DNA of 64,000 nt from Candidatus Rifleibacteriota bacterium (GCA_024710355.1 JANJUX010000041.1:154945-218944), one strand, 5' to 3'; numbered from the stretch's first letter, positions 7,050 to 15,810 are shown. The notes: generated from the sequence alone by a model not told the origin. Numbers and translations are program-made.

Positions 7050-8177
7050 ATGCGAATACTTATCAATGCGGTTTCGGCACGGGCCGGCGGCGGGGTTTCA
7101 TATCTGATCAACCTGCTGCAGTCGCTGCCACGCCTCTGCCCTGACGACCAGATTCTGGCCGCCATTCCTGATATCAGGCTGCCGATCGAAATCTCGGCCC
7201 TTGAGAATCTCAGCATCAGGGTGATACCAGAGGCCTCCGGCAATGTTTTGAAACGCTTTTTCTGGGAAAACACCGGCCTGATAAGCCTGTGCCAATCCTG
7301 GAATGCCGACCTGCTGTTCTGTGTTGCAAATATAATGCCGCTGCGCAACCCGGGCATACCGGTAGCAGTGATGATTCAGAATGTCGCCCCACTCACCCCG
7401 CAGGCTCTCTACATGCTGAAAAAGTTCGAACCGCTGCAAAAGTATCTGCAGATACTGCTTCTACAAAAGCTGACCCTCTACGCTCTCAGAAACAGCCAGA
7501 AAGTCATCGCTCTTTCGCATGCGACTGCCAGACTGCTGCAGGAATGGCAACCCGGGCTCGCGCCGGCGGTTCTTTATCATGGCATCGCTGATGTTTTCAA
7601 CCCCGATGTTCCGAGGCCACAGCAGGCAGGCGATCGGCCGTATTTTCTCTATGTATCTAATTTATACGTTTACAAAGGCCTTGAATACCTCGTCGAGGCC
7701 ATGGCCCTGAACCCCGAACTACCACGGGTCATGATTGCCGGTCGGGTATTCGATCATGGCTACATGCGGCATATATCCGGTCTGATTGAAAATTTCGGGG
7801 TTAAAGACCGGGTGATCTTTCTCGATTCGCTTGAATACCGAGACCTGCCAGGCTGGTATGCCCATGCGACCGCAATGATATACACCTCATGGTGCGAGAA
7901 CTGCCCGAATATTCTGCTCGAAGCAATGGCCTGCGGCTGCCCGGTGGTGGCTATGAATACGGGGCCGATGCCGGAAATTTGCGGCGAAACTGGCATTTAT
8001 GCCGCGCCTTTTGCTGCCGACAAGCTGGCAGCCGCAATGCAGCAGGCACTGAAACTTGACCGCAATGGTTTGCGCAAAAAGCTGCTCGAAAGGGCAGCTG
8101 AATTCACCTGGGAAAAATCGATGCAGGCGCATGCCCATATATTTTCAGAAATGGCAAACCCGGGCAAAAGCTCTTAA
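7050..8177 (+). CDS. family 4 (GT-B) glycosyltransferase
   Basis: A 375-aa glycosyltransferase of group 1. It begins with MRILINAVSARAGGGVSYL, the glycine-rich N-terminal loop of the GT-B fold. The C-terminal half has the donor-binding motif ILLEAMACGCPVVAMNTGPMPEI, where the conserved E-x7-E pattern contacts the nucleotide sugar. The ATG at 7050 matches where family members start. A longer frame from 7014 would run through the terminator and is unlikely. It probably acts in the cytoplasm on cell-surface polysaccharide or glycolipid synthesis. No other sugar genes adjoin it, so the acceptor is unknown. Confidence 0.85.
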   Translation: MRILINAVSARAGGGVSYLINLLQSLPRLCPDDQILAAIPDIRLPIEISALENLSIRVIPEASGNVLKRFFWENTGLISLCQSWNADLLFCVANIMPLRNPGIPVAVMIQNVAPLTPQALYMLKKFEPLQKYLQILLLQKLTLYALRNSQKVIALSHATARLLQEWQPGLAPAVLYHGIADVFNPDVPRPQQAGDRPYFLYVSNLYVYKGLEYLVEAMALNPELPRVMIAGRVFDHGYMRHISGLIENFGVKDRVIFLDSLEYRDLPGWYAHATAMIYTSWCENCPNILLEAMACGCPVVAMNTGPMPEICGETGIYAAPFAADKLAAAMQQALKLDRNGLRKKLLERAAEFTWEKSMQAHAHIFSEMANPGKSS

Positions 8178-8216
8178 GCCCCTGCCCGGACCAGATTTCC
8201 GGTTACTGCTGTAAAA

Positions 8217-8408
8217 TCAGCGCTGCAGCTGCCAGCCGGTTTCCCACCAGGTTCTTGACGCGGCCCTGGAAACCACCAGCCTTTGACCGGGCTGGTGCTG
8301 AGAGGCAACCGCAAGGCTGCCTTCACAGTAAGGCATGCAGCGCTGCGCGCCGGCAAGACGATTGCGGCGGGTAATATAGAAGTCAGAAAACATCGAATGT
8401 TTCAACAT
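8217..8408 (-). CDS. small hypothetical protein (63 aa)
   Basis: A 63-aa frame of unknown function. Support for it being real comes from its start. The ATG at 8408 overlaps the stop of the upstream 93-aa gene by one base (TGATG), and AGGAG lies seven bases upstream, inside the end of that gene. This is the arrangement of translationally coupled genes. The sequence is basic and tryptophan/arginine-rich towards the end, with no signal peptide or helix span. A competing frame at 8174-8356 on the same strand lacks a ribosome site. Coding status is plausible but not certain. Confidence 0.4.
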   Translation of the reverse strand: MLKHSMFSDFYITRRNRLAGAQRCMPYCEGSLAVASQHQPGQRLVVSRAASRTWWETGWQLQR

Positions 8409-8689
8409 CAGCTGCTCCTGTCTGCGATTCCGGGCCAGGGGCCACGGCGATTGGCGCGGCAGAGCGCTTCAAGCTCAAGCTCGAGTTCTCTGAGTTTTCT
8501 ATCAATGACATTCAGGCGGTCGATTTCTTCACGACATTTCTCTGAAATCTCGTTTTCGACCACTTTTTCTTCACGTTTCAATGCTTCGATTGAGTTCTGA
8601 ATCAGTTTCAACCGCAGCTTGTCTTCGTTATTCAGCTGCAGGTCGCCTTCAGGTTCACGGGTTTTGAACAACGGGATAAGTACACCCAT
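8408..8689 (-). CDS. small coiled-coil protein (93 aa)
   Basis: A 93-aa charged protein of unknown function. Residues about 20-78 (EDKLRLKLIQNSIEALKREE through LRELELELEAL) are rich in Glu, Lys, Arg and Leu with heptad-like spacing and should form one long coiled coil. The ATG at 8689 is preceded by GGAGGG. It is the first gene of a probable two-gene unit divergent from the alkaline phosphatase. The family is not recognised. A structural or adaptor role is the most that can be said. Confidence 0.6.
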   Translation of the reverse strand: MGVLIPLFKTREPEGDLQLNNEDKLRLKLIQNSIEALKREEKVVENEISEKCREEIDRLNVIDRKLRELELELEALCRANRRGPWPGIADRSS

Positions 8690-8783
8690 CTTTAACCCTC
8701 CGTCAATTTTGGATTAGCCGCCGACTTATTACAACGACCATCAGGTTATCGGCAGAGTACATAAATTTAATTAGTATTAGCGC

Positions 8784-8812
8784 TTGCCATGCCCCCCGGT
8801 TTGGGTTAGATT
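8784..8812 (+). promoter_or_regulatory. promoter for alkaline phosphatase
   Basis: TTGCCA at 8784-8789 and TAGATT at 8807-8812 are 17 bases apart, 30 bases before the ATG at 8843. I saw no clear Pho-box direct repeat in the 150-base divergent region. Confidence 0.5.
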
Positions 8813-8842
8813 TTTTGTTAAAGAACGCGAAAGGAAGCAAAC

Positions 8843-9937
8843 ATGTTCACACATTTCCGTCACATCCGCAGCTTCTGCCTCATTTTTGCCCTGCTGCTCA
8901 CTGTCGCCGTTTCGGCACAGACAGATATAAAACCCCGCAATATAATTTTTCTCATCGGTGATGGTATGGGAGTCGCTCATATCACCGCCGCCCGTATCGA
9001 GCATGGTCAACTCAACCTCGAACGCTTCAAAATCATGGGCCTGCACATGACTGGTTCCGCCAACGATTATGTCACCGACTCGGCCGCCGCTGGCACCGCA
9101 CTGGCCACCGGTTTTAAGACCGACAACGACATGGTCGGTCAGACTCCCGACGGTAAGCCCTTGAAAAACCTCATGGAATACGCCCGCGAAGCCGGCAAGG
9201 CCACCGGCGTCACCGTCACCAGCATTCTGCCGCATGCGACCCCGGCCGCCTTTTCTGCGCATCACATCGCCAGATATCACTACGACACCATCACCGAACA
9301 GCAGGCCAATTCAGGCCTTGATGTGATGATCGGCGGCGGGCTGAGCAATTACTACCCCAAAACCACCCCGGGCAGCCGGCGCAAAGATGACAAGCACATT
9401 CTCAACCTGCTGCGCGAAAAGATGCCGGTCGTTCTCAGCATCGCAACCCTGCGCAAAATCAAAGCCCCGAAACAGCTGACCGCCATTCTTTCATCCGGTC
9501 ACCTGCCGCCGGCGATCAAGCGCGACTACACTCTCGGCGAGCTGACCGCCAAGGCACTTGAATGCCTTACCCAGAACGAAAAGGGATTTGTCCTGATGAT
9601 AGAAGGCTCTCAGATAGACCTCGCCTCGCACGATCAGGATATGCCACGCATAATCGGTGAAACAATCGATTTTGATTCGGCCGTAAAAACCAGTCTCGAC
9701 TTTGCTGAAAAAGACGGCAACACTCTGGTAGTGGTAACCGCCGACCATGAAACCGCCGGCATCACCCTGCCGATGAAAACCATCGAAAACGACAAAATTG
9801 TTAAACCGACCTTCGCAAGCGATAATCACACTGCAGTGATGGTTCCAATATTCGCCTACGGCCCCGGTGCCGAAAATTTCGCCGGCATTCAGGCTATCGA
9901 TGACGTCGGCCGCAAGCTCATCGAGCTGGTAAAGTGA
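8843..9937 (+). CDS. secreted alkaline phosphatase
   Basis: A 364-aa alkaline phosphatase (phosphomonoesterase, two zinc and one magnesium in the family). The signal peptide ends near VSAQ (residue about 27). Family motifs are in order: NIIFLIGDGMG (metal-binding Asp), VTDSAAAGTALATG with nucleophile Ser80, HATPAAFSAHH, EGSQIDLASHD, VVTADHETAG, and a last His in SDNHTAVMVPIF. The length is somewhat short (E. coli PhoA is about 450 aa), mainly in the mid-protein insertions. It should release phosphate in the periplasm or outside the cell. A CXXC protein and a polyferredoxin gene follow immediately, a combination I cannot explain functionally. Confidence 0.9.
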   Translation: MFTHFRHIRSFCLIFALLLTVAVSAQTDIKPRNIIFLIGDGMGVAHITAARIEHGQLNLERFKIMGLHMTGSANDYVTDSAAAGTALATGFKTDNDMVGQTPDGKPLKNLMEYAREAGKATGVTVTSILPHATPAAFSAHHIARYHYDTITEQQANSGLDVMIGGGLSNYYPKTTPGSRRKDDKHILNLLREKMPVVLSIATLRKIKAPKQLTAILSSGHLPPAIKRDYTLGELTAKALECLTQNEKGFVLMIEGSQIDLASHDQDMPRIIGETIDFDSAVKTSLDFAEKDGNTLVVVTADHETAGITLPMKTIENDKIVKPTFASDNHTAVMVPIFAYGPGAENFAGIQAIDDVGRKLIELVK

Positions 9938-9938
9938 G

Positions 9939-10103
9939 ATGAACGCCAGCGACACCGGTACAGCCCGAAAACCCGGGGCTCTGCAGATCATCATTCTGCT
10001 GGCCGCCCTTGTCCTTATGTTCATCGGCTTCAAAAACGGTGAACATCGTAGTTACTTTCAGAAAGCGATTCTGGTGTGCACACAATGCATCGGCCTGGGT
10101 TAA
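9939..10103 (+). CDS. 54-aa membrane protein with CXXC motif (CD1871A-like)
   Basis: A short gene of 54 codons between the phosphatase stop and the polyferredoxin. It has a basic N-terminus, one membrane helix (LQIIILLAALVLMFIGF), then FQKAILVCTQCIGLG ending in a CXXC motif. This layout matches what I know as the CD1871A-type CXXC protein family, whose genes often sit beside membrane 4Fe-4S proteins, as here. The downstream gene starts inside it. The two cysteines could act in thiol-disulfide exchange or metal handover near the polyferredoxin. The function is not established. Confidence 0.65.
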   Translation: MNASDTGTARKPGALQIIILLAALVLMFIGFKNGEHRSYFQKAILVCTQCIGLG

Positions 10104-10969
10104 AAATAAGATTCTGGTCGCAGGCTGCCGCCACCATCGGCAGCAATGCTTACCTTGTCGGCCTCAAAACCGGCAGCCTCTATACCGGCATTCTCAAACA
10201 CGGCTGTGTGCCGACGCTCAACTGCTACAGCTGCCCGGCCGCGCTTTTCGCCTGCCCGATCGGCGCCATGCAGGTAACGGTTGCCGGTGCCGGCGGCCTC
10301 GATCTGACGGCCCTGCACACTATCGGCGCCCGCCTGGCAGCCATCTCAACCTCACTGCCACTCCTGGTGATCGGTTTTCTTGCTCTGATCGGCGGGATTG
10401 TCGGCCGCGCCGCCTGCGGCTGGATCTGCCCGTTCGGCTGGTTCCAGGAACTGCTCAACCGCATTCCGTCGCCCAAATTCAACGGGCCGCAGGTTCTCAA
10501 ATATCTTAAATACCTGATTCTCATCGTCTTCGTCTTTCTGCTGCCGGCTTTCTGGCTCGATGAATACGACGGCGGCGAACCAAGCTTCTGCAAATACATC
10601 TGCCCGGCCGGCACGCTCGAAGGCGGTCTGCCGCTGGCGTATCTGCAACCCGGCCTGCGCAGTCAGCTCGGCTGGCTTTTCACCTGGAAAGCTTCGCTTC
10701 TGGCATTACTGATCGCCGCCGCAGTATTTATACGACGCCCGTTCTGCCGCTGGGTCTGCCCGCTCGGCGCCTTCTACGGGCCATTCAACAAAGTCAGCCT
10801 CTACCGCATCGAATTCGAAAAAGAGGGCTGTATCGAATGCGGCGCCTGTTCACGCAAATGCCCGGTCAGCCTCGACGTGCCGCGCCAGGTCGACCAGGCC
10901 GAATGCCTGCGCTGCCTCGAATGCCGCGACGCCTGCCCGAAACAGCTCTTAAAAATCTCCCGCCGCTGA
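10085..10969 (+). CDS. membrane-bound polyferredoxin (NapH/YccM-like 4Fe-4S protein)
   Basis: A protein of about 294 aa. It has several membrane helices (LPLLVIGFLALIGGIVG, YLILIVFVFLLPAFWL, ASLLALLIAAAVFI). Between them are paired cysteine motifs at the membrane face (CGWICPFGWFQELL, CKYICPAGTLEGG, CRWVCPLGAFYGP). A C-terminal 2[4Fe-4S] domain follows (CIECGACSRKCPVSL and CLRCLECRDACP). This is the NapH/YccM/RdxA type, which moves electrons across or along the membrane from the quinone pool. The start is ATG 10085, inside the CXXC gene. GTG 10076 is possible. With no oxidoreductase partner next to it, the acceptor is unknown. Confidence 0.85.
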   Translation: MHRPGLKIRFWSQAAATIGSNAYLVGLKTGSLYTGILKHGCVPTLNCYSCPAALFACPIGAMQVTVAGAGGLDLTALHTIGARLAAISTSLPLLVIGFLALIGGIVGRAACGWICPFGWFQELLNRIPSPKFNGPQVLKYLKYLILIVFVFLLPAFWLDEYDGGEPSFCKYICPAGTLEGGLPLAYLQPGLRSQLGWLFTWKASLLALLIAAAVFIRRPFCRWVCPLGAFYGPFNKVSLYRIEFEKEGCIECGACSRKCPVSLDVPRQVDQAECLRCLECRDACPKQLLKISRR

Positions 10970-11075
10970 CCCTGTCGACGAAGACCGCCAAAAGAGCTGG
11001 TGCTCATGCAAAATCTGGTCATGTGAGAGTAGTATCACGTGAACAGTTACACTTTTTTGAGCGGCTTTTGATGTT

Positions 11076-11120
11076 TAAAAATAATCGGCTCTGAACATTT
11101 TTCGTTGTTCAGAGCCGATT
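11076..11120 (-). terminator. Rho-independent terminator of the 449-aa lipoprotein gene
   Basis: A perfect 15-bp inverted repeat (11083-11097 with 11106-11120, loop of eight) is followed on the minus strand by ATTATTTTTAA. It starts three bases after the stop codon at 11123. Facing the plus strand there is no T-run, so it mainly serves the minus gene. Confidence 0.85.
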
Positions 11121-11122
11121 GC

Positions 11123-12472
11123 CTACTCTTTGCTGAAGACCGCCAGGGCCTGTTGCATCTCTGCCGGCGCAGTTGCCGGTGTAAAAGATGCTCTGGCGTT
11201 TCCGCTTGAAGATTCATCAATTATGAATGAAGGGGCAATGATAACTTTTGTGCTGCCCCTTGAACCATCGTCACCGACATATACGACATCGGCAACGCAG
11301 GTGCCGTTATAGTTTATCGAAAATGCTCCAACGCCAGTAAGATTGATTGCGAATTCGCCGCTGACCGGGTAGGGGTTGCCGATATCAACGGCGATTTTGT
11401 TGGGGATACCGTTCATGAAATTGATTCCATCAAGTGAAGCCTCGAATAAACCCGAAATTTGATAAAGGTTGGAAGAAAGGGCGGTGAAATTATAGACCTC
11501 GAGATAACGTAACTTGCCGTAGGAGGATCTGACATCTATCACATTCCCGATTCCAACCGTATTTATACCAGGAACAGCGTCTATGATCGGGTATCCGGTT
11601 CCATTCGCGTCTCTGAAGCAGAAGGTTAGAAGCATCCCTTCATCATAGTAGTGGCCGGGCAGAAAATAACTCCAGTTTCGGTATGTATCGTCCCATGACC
11701 AATATCTGATTCCGGCACGTAAGGATTGTCGAATATTGGCATTTTTCAGATTGAGTGCTTCTGGCAATAGCGAAGCCGTTTTGGCAAACTGGTTTACATA
11801 GGTTTTTATATTATCCTGTTGCGGAATTGTCGGACTTGTTTGCGCGAGATAGACCTGGCTGACATTCTCAACCAGATTGGGAACCGTCGATCCGGCAACA
11901 TTTACGGTTGTTGCAAAGGCAGCTTTGACGTTGGTCACGATATTGTTTTGAATATTGCTACACACAGATCCCTTGCTTGAAAGGTTTTCTACGGCACCGG
12001 CCACGACATCTGGCTCAAGACCTGAGCCCAGGCCTGCCATATCAACCAGGTTTTCGCCTGCAGTAAGGTCTTTAGCGCCTCTGAATTCAGCATATTCCCC
12101 GATTTTCCCACCGTTGATAACAATCTTGACCAGCGCACTTCTGGCGGGAACGCAAGGAAAGAAAAAATCAGCCAAACCATTGCTGACTGTGGTTGTTTTT
12201 CTCAATTCATCGAATTGTGCCGGGTTTTCAGGCCTGAGAACCTTAATAATGCAGGTTACATTAACCTCATCGCCAGCCGTGCTGGCCTTAATAACCGGCT
12301 TCTCATTTGAAGAAACAACATTCAGTCTGATTAAAGCATCGCCAGTAAGGGATTCGTTGTTAACCGCGTCTGTGGCCAGTGGTAGAACTCCCGCGCCGCT
12401 GCCGCTGCCACCACAACCAATCAACAAAATGGAAATAATTGAAATGAACAAAGCACAAAGTGATCCACGCAT
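11123..12472 (-). CDS. lipoprotein of unknown function (449 aa)
   Basis: A secreted lipoprotein. The signal peptide ends in the lipobox LLIGC (Cys20), followed by a glycine/serine linker (GGSGSGAG). The mature part of about 425 residues starts with a beta-rich region (about 45-150), then an Asn/Val-rich helical region (about 155-240). After that comes a region containing RYWSWDDTYRNWSYFLPG and further beta segments. I recognise no catalytic motif or family. Only a few cysteines are present, scattered through the protein. The start has GAGGAG upstream, and the gene is monocistronic, with its own promoter-like sequence and a strong terminator. It is probably anchored in the outer membrane. Confidence 0.75.
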   Translation of the reverse strand: MRGSLCALFISIISILLIGCGGSGSGAGVLPLATDAVNNESLTGDALIRLNVVSSNEKPVIKASTAGDEVNVTCIIKVLRPENPAQFDELRKTTTVSNGLADFFFPCVPARSALVKIVINGGKIGEYAEFRGAKDLTAGENLVDMAGLGSGLEPDVVAGAVENLSSKGSVCSNIQNNIVTNVKAAFATTVNVAGSTVPNLVENVSQVYLAQTSPTIPQQDNIKTYVNQFAKTASLLPEALNLKNANIRQSLRAGIRYWSWDDTYRNWSYFLPGHYYDEGMLLTFCFRDANGTGYPIIDAVPGINTVGIGNVIDVRSSYGKLRYLEVYNFTALSSNLYQISGLFEASLDGINFMNGIPNKIAVDIGNPYPVSGEFAINLTGVGAFSINYNGTCVADVVYVGDDGSRGSTKVIIAPSFIIDESSSGNARASFTPATAPAEMQQALAVFSKE

Positions 12473-12568
12473 AGCACTCTCCTCTTCATCTGTTATCTCT
12501 TTTGATAATCAGTTTTCACTGCCCCGATGCACCAGACGGTGCTTTAAGTTGAACTCACCTTCGATGGT

Positions 12569-12597
12569 ATAAAATTCCACCAGATAGGAAAGTTCAA
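12569..12597 (-). promoter_or_regulatory. possible promoter for the 449-aa lipoprotein
   Basis: Read on the minus strand, TTGAAC (12592-12597) and TTTTAT (12569-12574) are 17 bases apart, about 100 bases before the ATG at 12472. The remaining intergenic sequence up to selD holds no gene I can support. Confidence 0.35.
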
Positions 12598-12659
12598 CTA
12601 TTTGACATGATTTATCACAAAGTTGTTTGCCCGTAAACTTTTTTGAGCTGGGAAGTTTT

Positions 12660-13919
12660 TCAGCGGAGGTAGAGCTGTTTTTGCTGACGTGGCAGTGAAC
12701 GGCCGACGGGGGTTGCGGCGGTGTAACCGGCTGAACGAAGGTCGGTGCTAACCTGGTCGGCAAGTTCCGGGTCGACCAGCATTAACAGGCCGCCTGAGGT
12801 CTGCGGGTCGAGGCTCAGCATGCGGTCAGTGTACAACAGGCCGCTGTCGAAAGAGGTTTCGGCCTCGACGTATTTCTGATTGCGGAAAGCCCCGCCCGGT
12901 ATGCAGCCAAGATCTATCAGAGCGCGGGCACCCGGCAGTTCGGGCAGCCGGGCGGCGTTAAATTCGAGAGAAATGCCGCTGGCGCGGGCGATGTGCATGG
13001 CGTGACCAAGCAAACCAAAACCGGTAATATCGGTGGCGCAGGTCACATTGTATTTCTGCATGATCTCGGCACCCGCCCGATTGAGCTGCTTCATTGAAGC
13101 CAGCGCCGCCTGATAATGCGCCGGCGCGGCTTCGCCCAGACGCTGACCTGCTACCAGAACGCCGGTTCCGAGGGGTTTGGTAAGAATCAGTGTCTGGCCG
13201 GGGCGGCCTTTGGCGTTGGTAATGACCCGGTCGGGGTGAACGGTGCCGGTGACGGCCAGGCCATACTTCGGCGGCGAATCGGCAATCGTGTGACCACCAA
13301 CGATGATGCCGCCGGCTTCGACGACTTTTTCGAGGCCGCCGCGCAGTATCTCGCCGAGAATTTCAAGCGGAATACCGGTGGCAGGAAACATCACCAGATT
13401 CATCGCCGACAGCACGCGCCCACCCATGGCAAAAACATCGCTCAGGGCGTTGGCGGCGGCAATTTGACCGAACTCAAAAGCATCTGAACAGACCGGCGGA
13501 AAAAAATCGGTGGTTTCGATCAGGGCAAGATCATCGTTTATCTTTATTACGCCAGCATCATCACAGGTGTCGAGGCCAACCAGCAGCCGCGGGTCAGAAT
13601 TCGCCGGGAAACAACCAAGCGCCTCGGCAAGAAGGTCAGGCGGCAGCTTTGCCGAACAGCCGCCATATTCAACGGTTGTCAGCAGATCAAAGGCTGGCAT
13701 CGGTGGCTTTTCATCGTGCAGTTGCGCAACAATGCCCATTTTTTTTATCAGAGAAAGTGCCTGGTCGCCGTCAACCCTGTCGAGCTGCAGGCACATGCCG
13801 CATTCTGAAGAAATGTGTTTCGGCGTGGCAATTACCTGCAGCGGCAGACCGGCACTGCGGCAGGCCTCTTCGGCCTTGATAACCTCGCGGGTATTGCGAA
13901 ACAAAAGCAGTATTTTCAT
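12660..13919 (-). CDS. selD: selenide, water dikinase with N-terminal DUF3343 domain
   Basis: A 419-aa SelD, which makes selenophosphate from selenide and ATP. Residues 1 to about 72 form a separate DUF3343-like domain ([29 protein letters not shown] with Cys40 and Cys43), a small protein thought to carry selenium or sulfur. The SelD domain starts at about residue 77. Its glycine-rich N-terminal segment [14 protein letters not shown] carries the catalytic Cys88 and Lys91. Here the position is cysteine, not selenocysteine. Further landmarks are DVFAMGG, IVGGHTI and [12 protein letters not shown]. It overlaps the cysteine desulfurase gene by four bases. Its companions in the island show that it serves a labile selenium cofactor. 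No selA or selB is in view. The DUF3343 fusion puts a likely Se carrier on the enzyme that consumes selenide. Confidence 0.93.
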   Translation of the reverse strand: MKILLLFRNTREVIKAEEACRSAGLPLQVIATPKHISSECGMCLQLDRVDGDQALSLIKKMGIVAQLHDEKPPMPAFDLLTTVEYGGCSAKLPPDLLAEALGCFPANSDPRLLVGLDTCDDAGVIKINDDLALIETTDFFPPVCSDAFEFGQIAAANALSDVFAMGGRVLSAMNLVMFPATGIPLEILGEILRGGLEKVVEAGGIIVGGHTIADSPPKYGLAVTGTVHPDRVITNAKGRPGQTLILTKPLGTGVLVAGQRLGEAAPAHYQAALASMKQLNRAGAEIMQKYNVTCATDITGFGLLGHAMHIARASGISLEFNAARLPELPGARALIDLGCIPGGAFRNQKYVEAETSFDSGLLYTDRMLSLDPQTSGGLLMLVDPELADQVSTDLRSAGYTAATPVGRSLPRQQKQLYLR

Positions 13920-15040
13920 CTGACAATCTCTTTCAGAGCCCGCACAACTTCGGCGAAATCAGCGGTGGTATGCCATCGCGACGGGGCCAGCCGCACCGCA
14001 CCGACCGGAAAAGTCTTGAGAGTCTGGTGTGCCAGCGGTGCGCAATGCAGCCCGGCGCGCACTTCCATGCCAAACTCTTCGCTCAGGCGGGTGGCAATTA
14101 TTGAGGGATCGAGAGACTCATGCCGGAAAGAAAAAAGGTTGCCCTGGCAATTTGCGTCAGATGCCCGCAGAACGCAGATGCCGGGCAGAGCTGCCACTGC
14201 ATCGATGAAAGCAATAAACTCGACATGTGAGTGGGCCGGCGACGGCGTGTTTTCGAGGGCCGCGAGCAGACCGACAATACCGGCAATGTTGCCGGTGCCG
14301 GCTTCGAAAGTGTCAGGAGCAAAGCCTGGCATCGCAAAACTCTCTGAGACACTGCCGGTGCCGCCATAAATCAGCGGTTCGACCAGCTCAGGGCGACGTA
14401 TAAACAGACTGCCGGTGCCGGTCGGCCCGAGCAGGCCTTTGTGGCCGGTGCAGGCAACAAAGTCGAGGTTCCATGTGTCGATTTTCAGGTCGGTGGTTCC
14501 AGCTGACTGGGCAGCATCGACAAGCAGCGGAACATCACCGATAGCTTCTTTGATGCTTTTAAGCGGCTGAATCAGACCGTTTACATTACTCTGATGATTG
14601 ACCACCACCAGCCGTGTCTTTGACGTCAGCATACGGCTTATTTCGCCGGTTTGAATCAGCCCGTCAAGCCCTGAAGGAAGAACCCGCCAGGTTACTCCGC
14701 GCAGCCGCTTCAACGCTTCGAGTGGCCGCATTACCGCGTTATGTTCGAGCCCGGAAATCAGCACTTCGTCACCAGGTCGCAAAAAGCCCTGCAGTACAAG
14801 GTTCAGACCGGTGGTCGCATTTGGCATGAACGAAAGCAACTCAGGTCTGCCAACCCCAAGACGGGCCGCAAGGCTATCGCGGGCCTTTTCCACTCTGCGG
14901 CTGACTTCAACGGCGCGCGGATAAGCACTGCGACCGTAGGGGCCGCCGAGTTCGTCGAGGTAACGCGCCATTTCGCGGGCAACTTCTTTTGGCCGCGGAA
15001 AGGATGTAGCGCTGTTATCGAAATACATGCAGCTTTTCAA
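13916..15040 (-). CDS. cysteine desulfurase-like PLP enzyme (EF2568 family)
   Basis: A 374-aa class V aminotransferase of the cysteine desulfurase superfamily. It opens with [13 protein letters not shown]. The PLP-binding lysine is Lys201 in TGHKGLLGP, the PLP-ring Asp lies in [10 protein letters not shown], and the catalytic-loop cysteine is Cys333 in [11 protein letters not shown]. Members of this EF2568-like subfamily accompany orphan selD and yedF. They presumably mobilise selenium (or sulfur) from selenocysteine/cysteine as a persulfide or perselenide. I used the TTG at 15040 because GAGGA lies nine bases upstream. ATG 15028 is the alternative and would shorten the protein by four residues. 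It lies between yedF and selD in one operon. Confidence 0.88.
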   Translation of the reverse strand: MKSCMYFDNSATSFPRPKEVAREMARYLDELGGPYGRSAYPRAVEVSRRVEKARDSLAARLGVGRPELLSFMPNATTGLNLVLQGFLRPGDEVLISGLEHNAVMRPLEALKRLRGVTWRVLPSGLDGLIQTGEISRMLTSKTRLVVVNHQSNVNGLIQPLKSIKEAIGDVPLLVDAAQSAGTTDLKIDTWNLDFVACTGHKGLLGPTGTGSLFIRRPELVEPLIYGGTGSVSESFAMPGFAPDTFEAGTGNIAGIVGLLAALENTPSPAHSHVEFIAFIDAVAALPGICVLRASDANCQGNLFSFRHESLDPSIIATRLSEEFGMEVRAGLHCAPLAHQTLKTFPVGAVRLAPSRWHTTADFAEVVRALKEIVR

Positions 15041-15052
15041 TTCAGGGGTTCC

Positions 15053-15658
15053 TCAGGGGGCGAAGACTTTACCGGCCGACGCGACCGTCTGCATGATATC
15101 ATACATGTTCGAAATCCGCCCGACCTGCAGTTTTGGCTTGAGTTCGAAATAGTCGAGGCAGGTGCCGCAGACCAGCATTTTTGCACCGGCCGCTTCAAGC
15201 TCTTTCAGGGCACCCAACACTGGCGAACCTTCGCAGGCCAGCGTCACGCCAGAATTGTAAAAAAGAATGGCCGAAGGCGCAGGCGCGGTTTCTTTGAGAG
15301 AATTGATGCAGGCCTGAATGAGAATATGACCGAGCTCGTCGCTGCCACTACCCATGACAGAACGGCTCAGAACCAGAACATACGGCCCGCCGCCGGGGGA
15401 GCAGTAATTTTCAGGATTTGGCGAAGTGGCAGAGGCAGGCACCGAGACAAACTGCACCGAAAACACGCCACCGCTTTCGTTACTCATAGGGCTGCAGCCG
15501 TTATCATGCAGAAAGCGCACCACGTTTTCGTGCGATGTGGCGTTATCGATCAGGATTTTGAGCATATCGCCCGGCGCGGCATTGCTAAGCGCCTTTTTTG
15601 CCATGATCAGAGGTTTTGGGCAAAGCAGCCCGCGGGCATCAATAAGTTTTTCGGCCAT
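15053..15658 (-). CDS. yedF: selenium metabolism protein YedF
   Basis: A 201-aa protein of two parts. Residues 1-75 are a TusA/SirA-like domain with the signature DARGLLCPKPL (Cys14 as the sulfur/selenium-carrying residue). Residues about 90-201 form a DsrE-like domain ending in KMLVCGTCLDYFEL. This two-domain arrangement is typical of YedF, a marker of selenium use for selenoproteins or the molybdenum-hydroxylase selenium cofactor. It is the first gene of the yedF-desulfurase-selD operon. AAGGA is seven bases before the ATG. It probably relays selenium from the desulfurase towards SelD or the target enzyme. Confidence 0.92.
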   Translation of the reverse strand: MAEKLIDARGLLCPKPLIMAKKALSNAAPGDMLKILIDNATSHENVVRFLHDNGCSPMSNESGGVFSVQFVSVPASATSPNPENYCSPGGGPYVLVLSRSVMGSGSDELGHILIQACINSLKETAPAPSAILFYNSGVTLACEGSPVLGALKELEAAGAKMLVCGTCLDYFELKPKLQVGRISNMYDIMQTVASAGKVFAP

Positions 15659-15781
15659 GGTTTTATCCTTAGCATAACTTTTATCAACAATAATATTGAG
15701 TAAAGCGCAATCTGCTGAAAATTTCAGCCCCGCTTCGTTTTATTTTACTAGAAATCGAAAATTTCTGAAGAATGTTTATTT

Positions 15782-15810
15782 TTGCAATTTACCCGTGAAG
15801 AAATTTATAC
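15782..15810 (+). promoter_or_regulatory. possible promoter for the glycosyltransferase/deacetylase pair
   Basis: TTGCAA (15782-15787) and TTATAC (15805-15810) are 17 bases apart, 58 bases before the ATG at 15868. Both hexamers are imperfect. This is the divergent region with yedF. Confidence 0.35.

Noticed and set aside
8174..8356. Minus-strand frame of 60 codons overlapping the 63-aa gene
   Set aside because: It has no ribosome site and competes with the frame that has a coupled TGATG start.
12509..12763. Minus-strand frame of 84 codons after selD
   Set aside because: It overlaps the end of selD, has no ribosome site and shows no family features. The region looks like the lipoprotein gene's upstream region.
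13640..13670. Selenocysteine codon in SelD
   Set aside because: The catalytic position reads a cysteine codon (Cys88), and I found no in-frame TGA interrupting any motif-bearing gene of the island.
14741..15703. Plus-strand frame of 320 codons
   Set aside because: It is antisense to the desulfurase and yedF, with no motif and no ribosome site.
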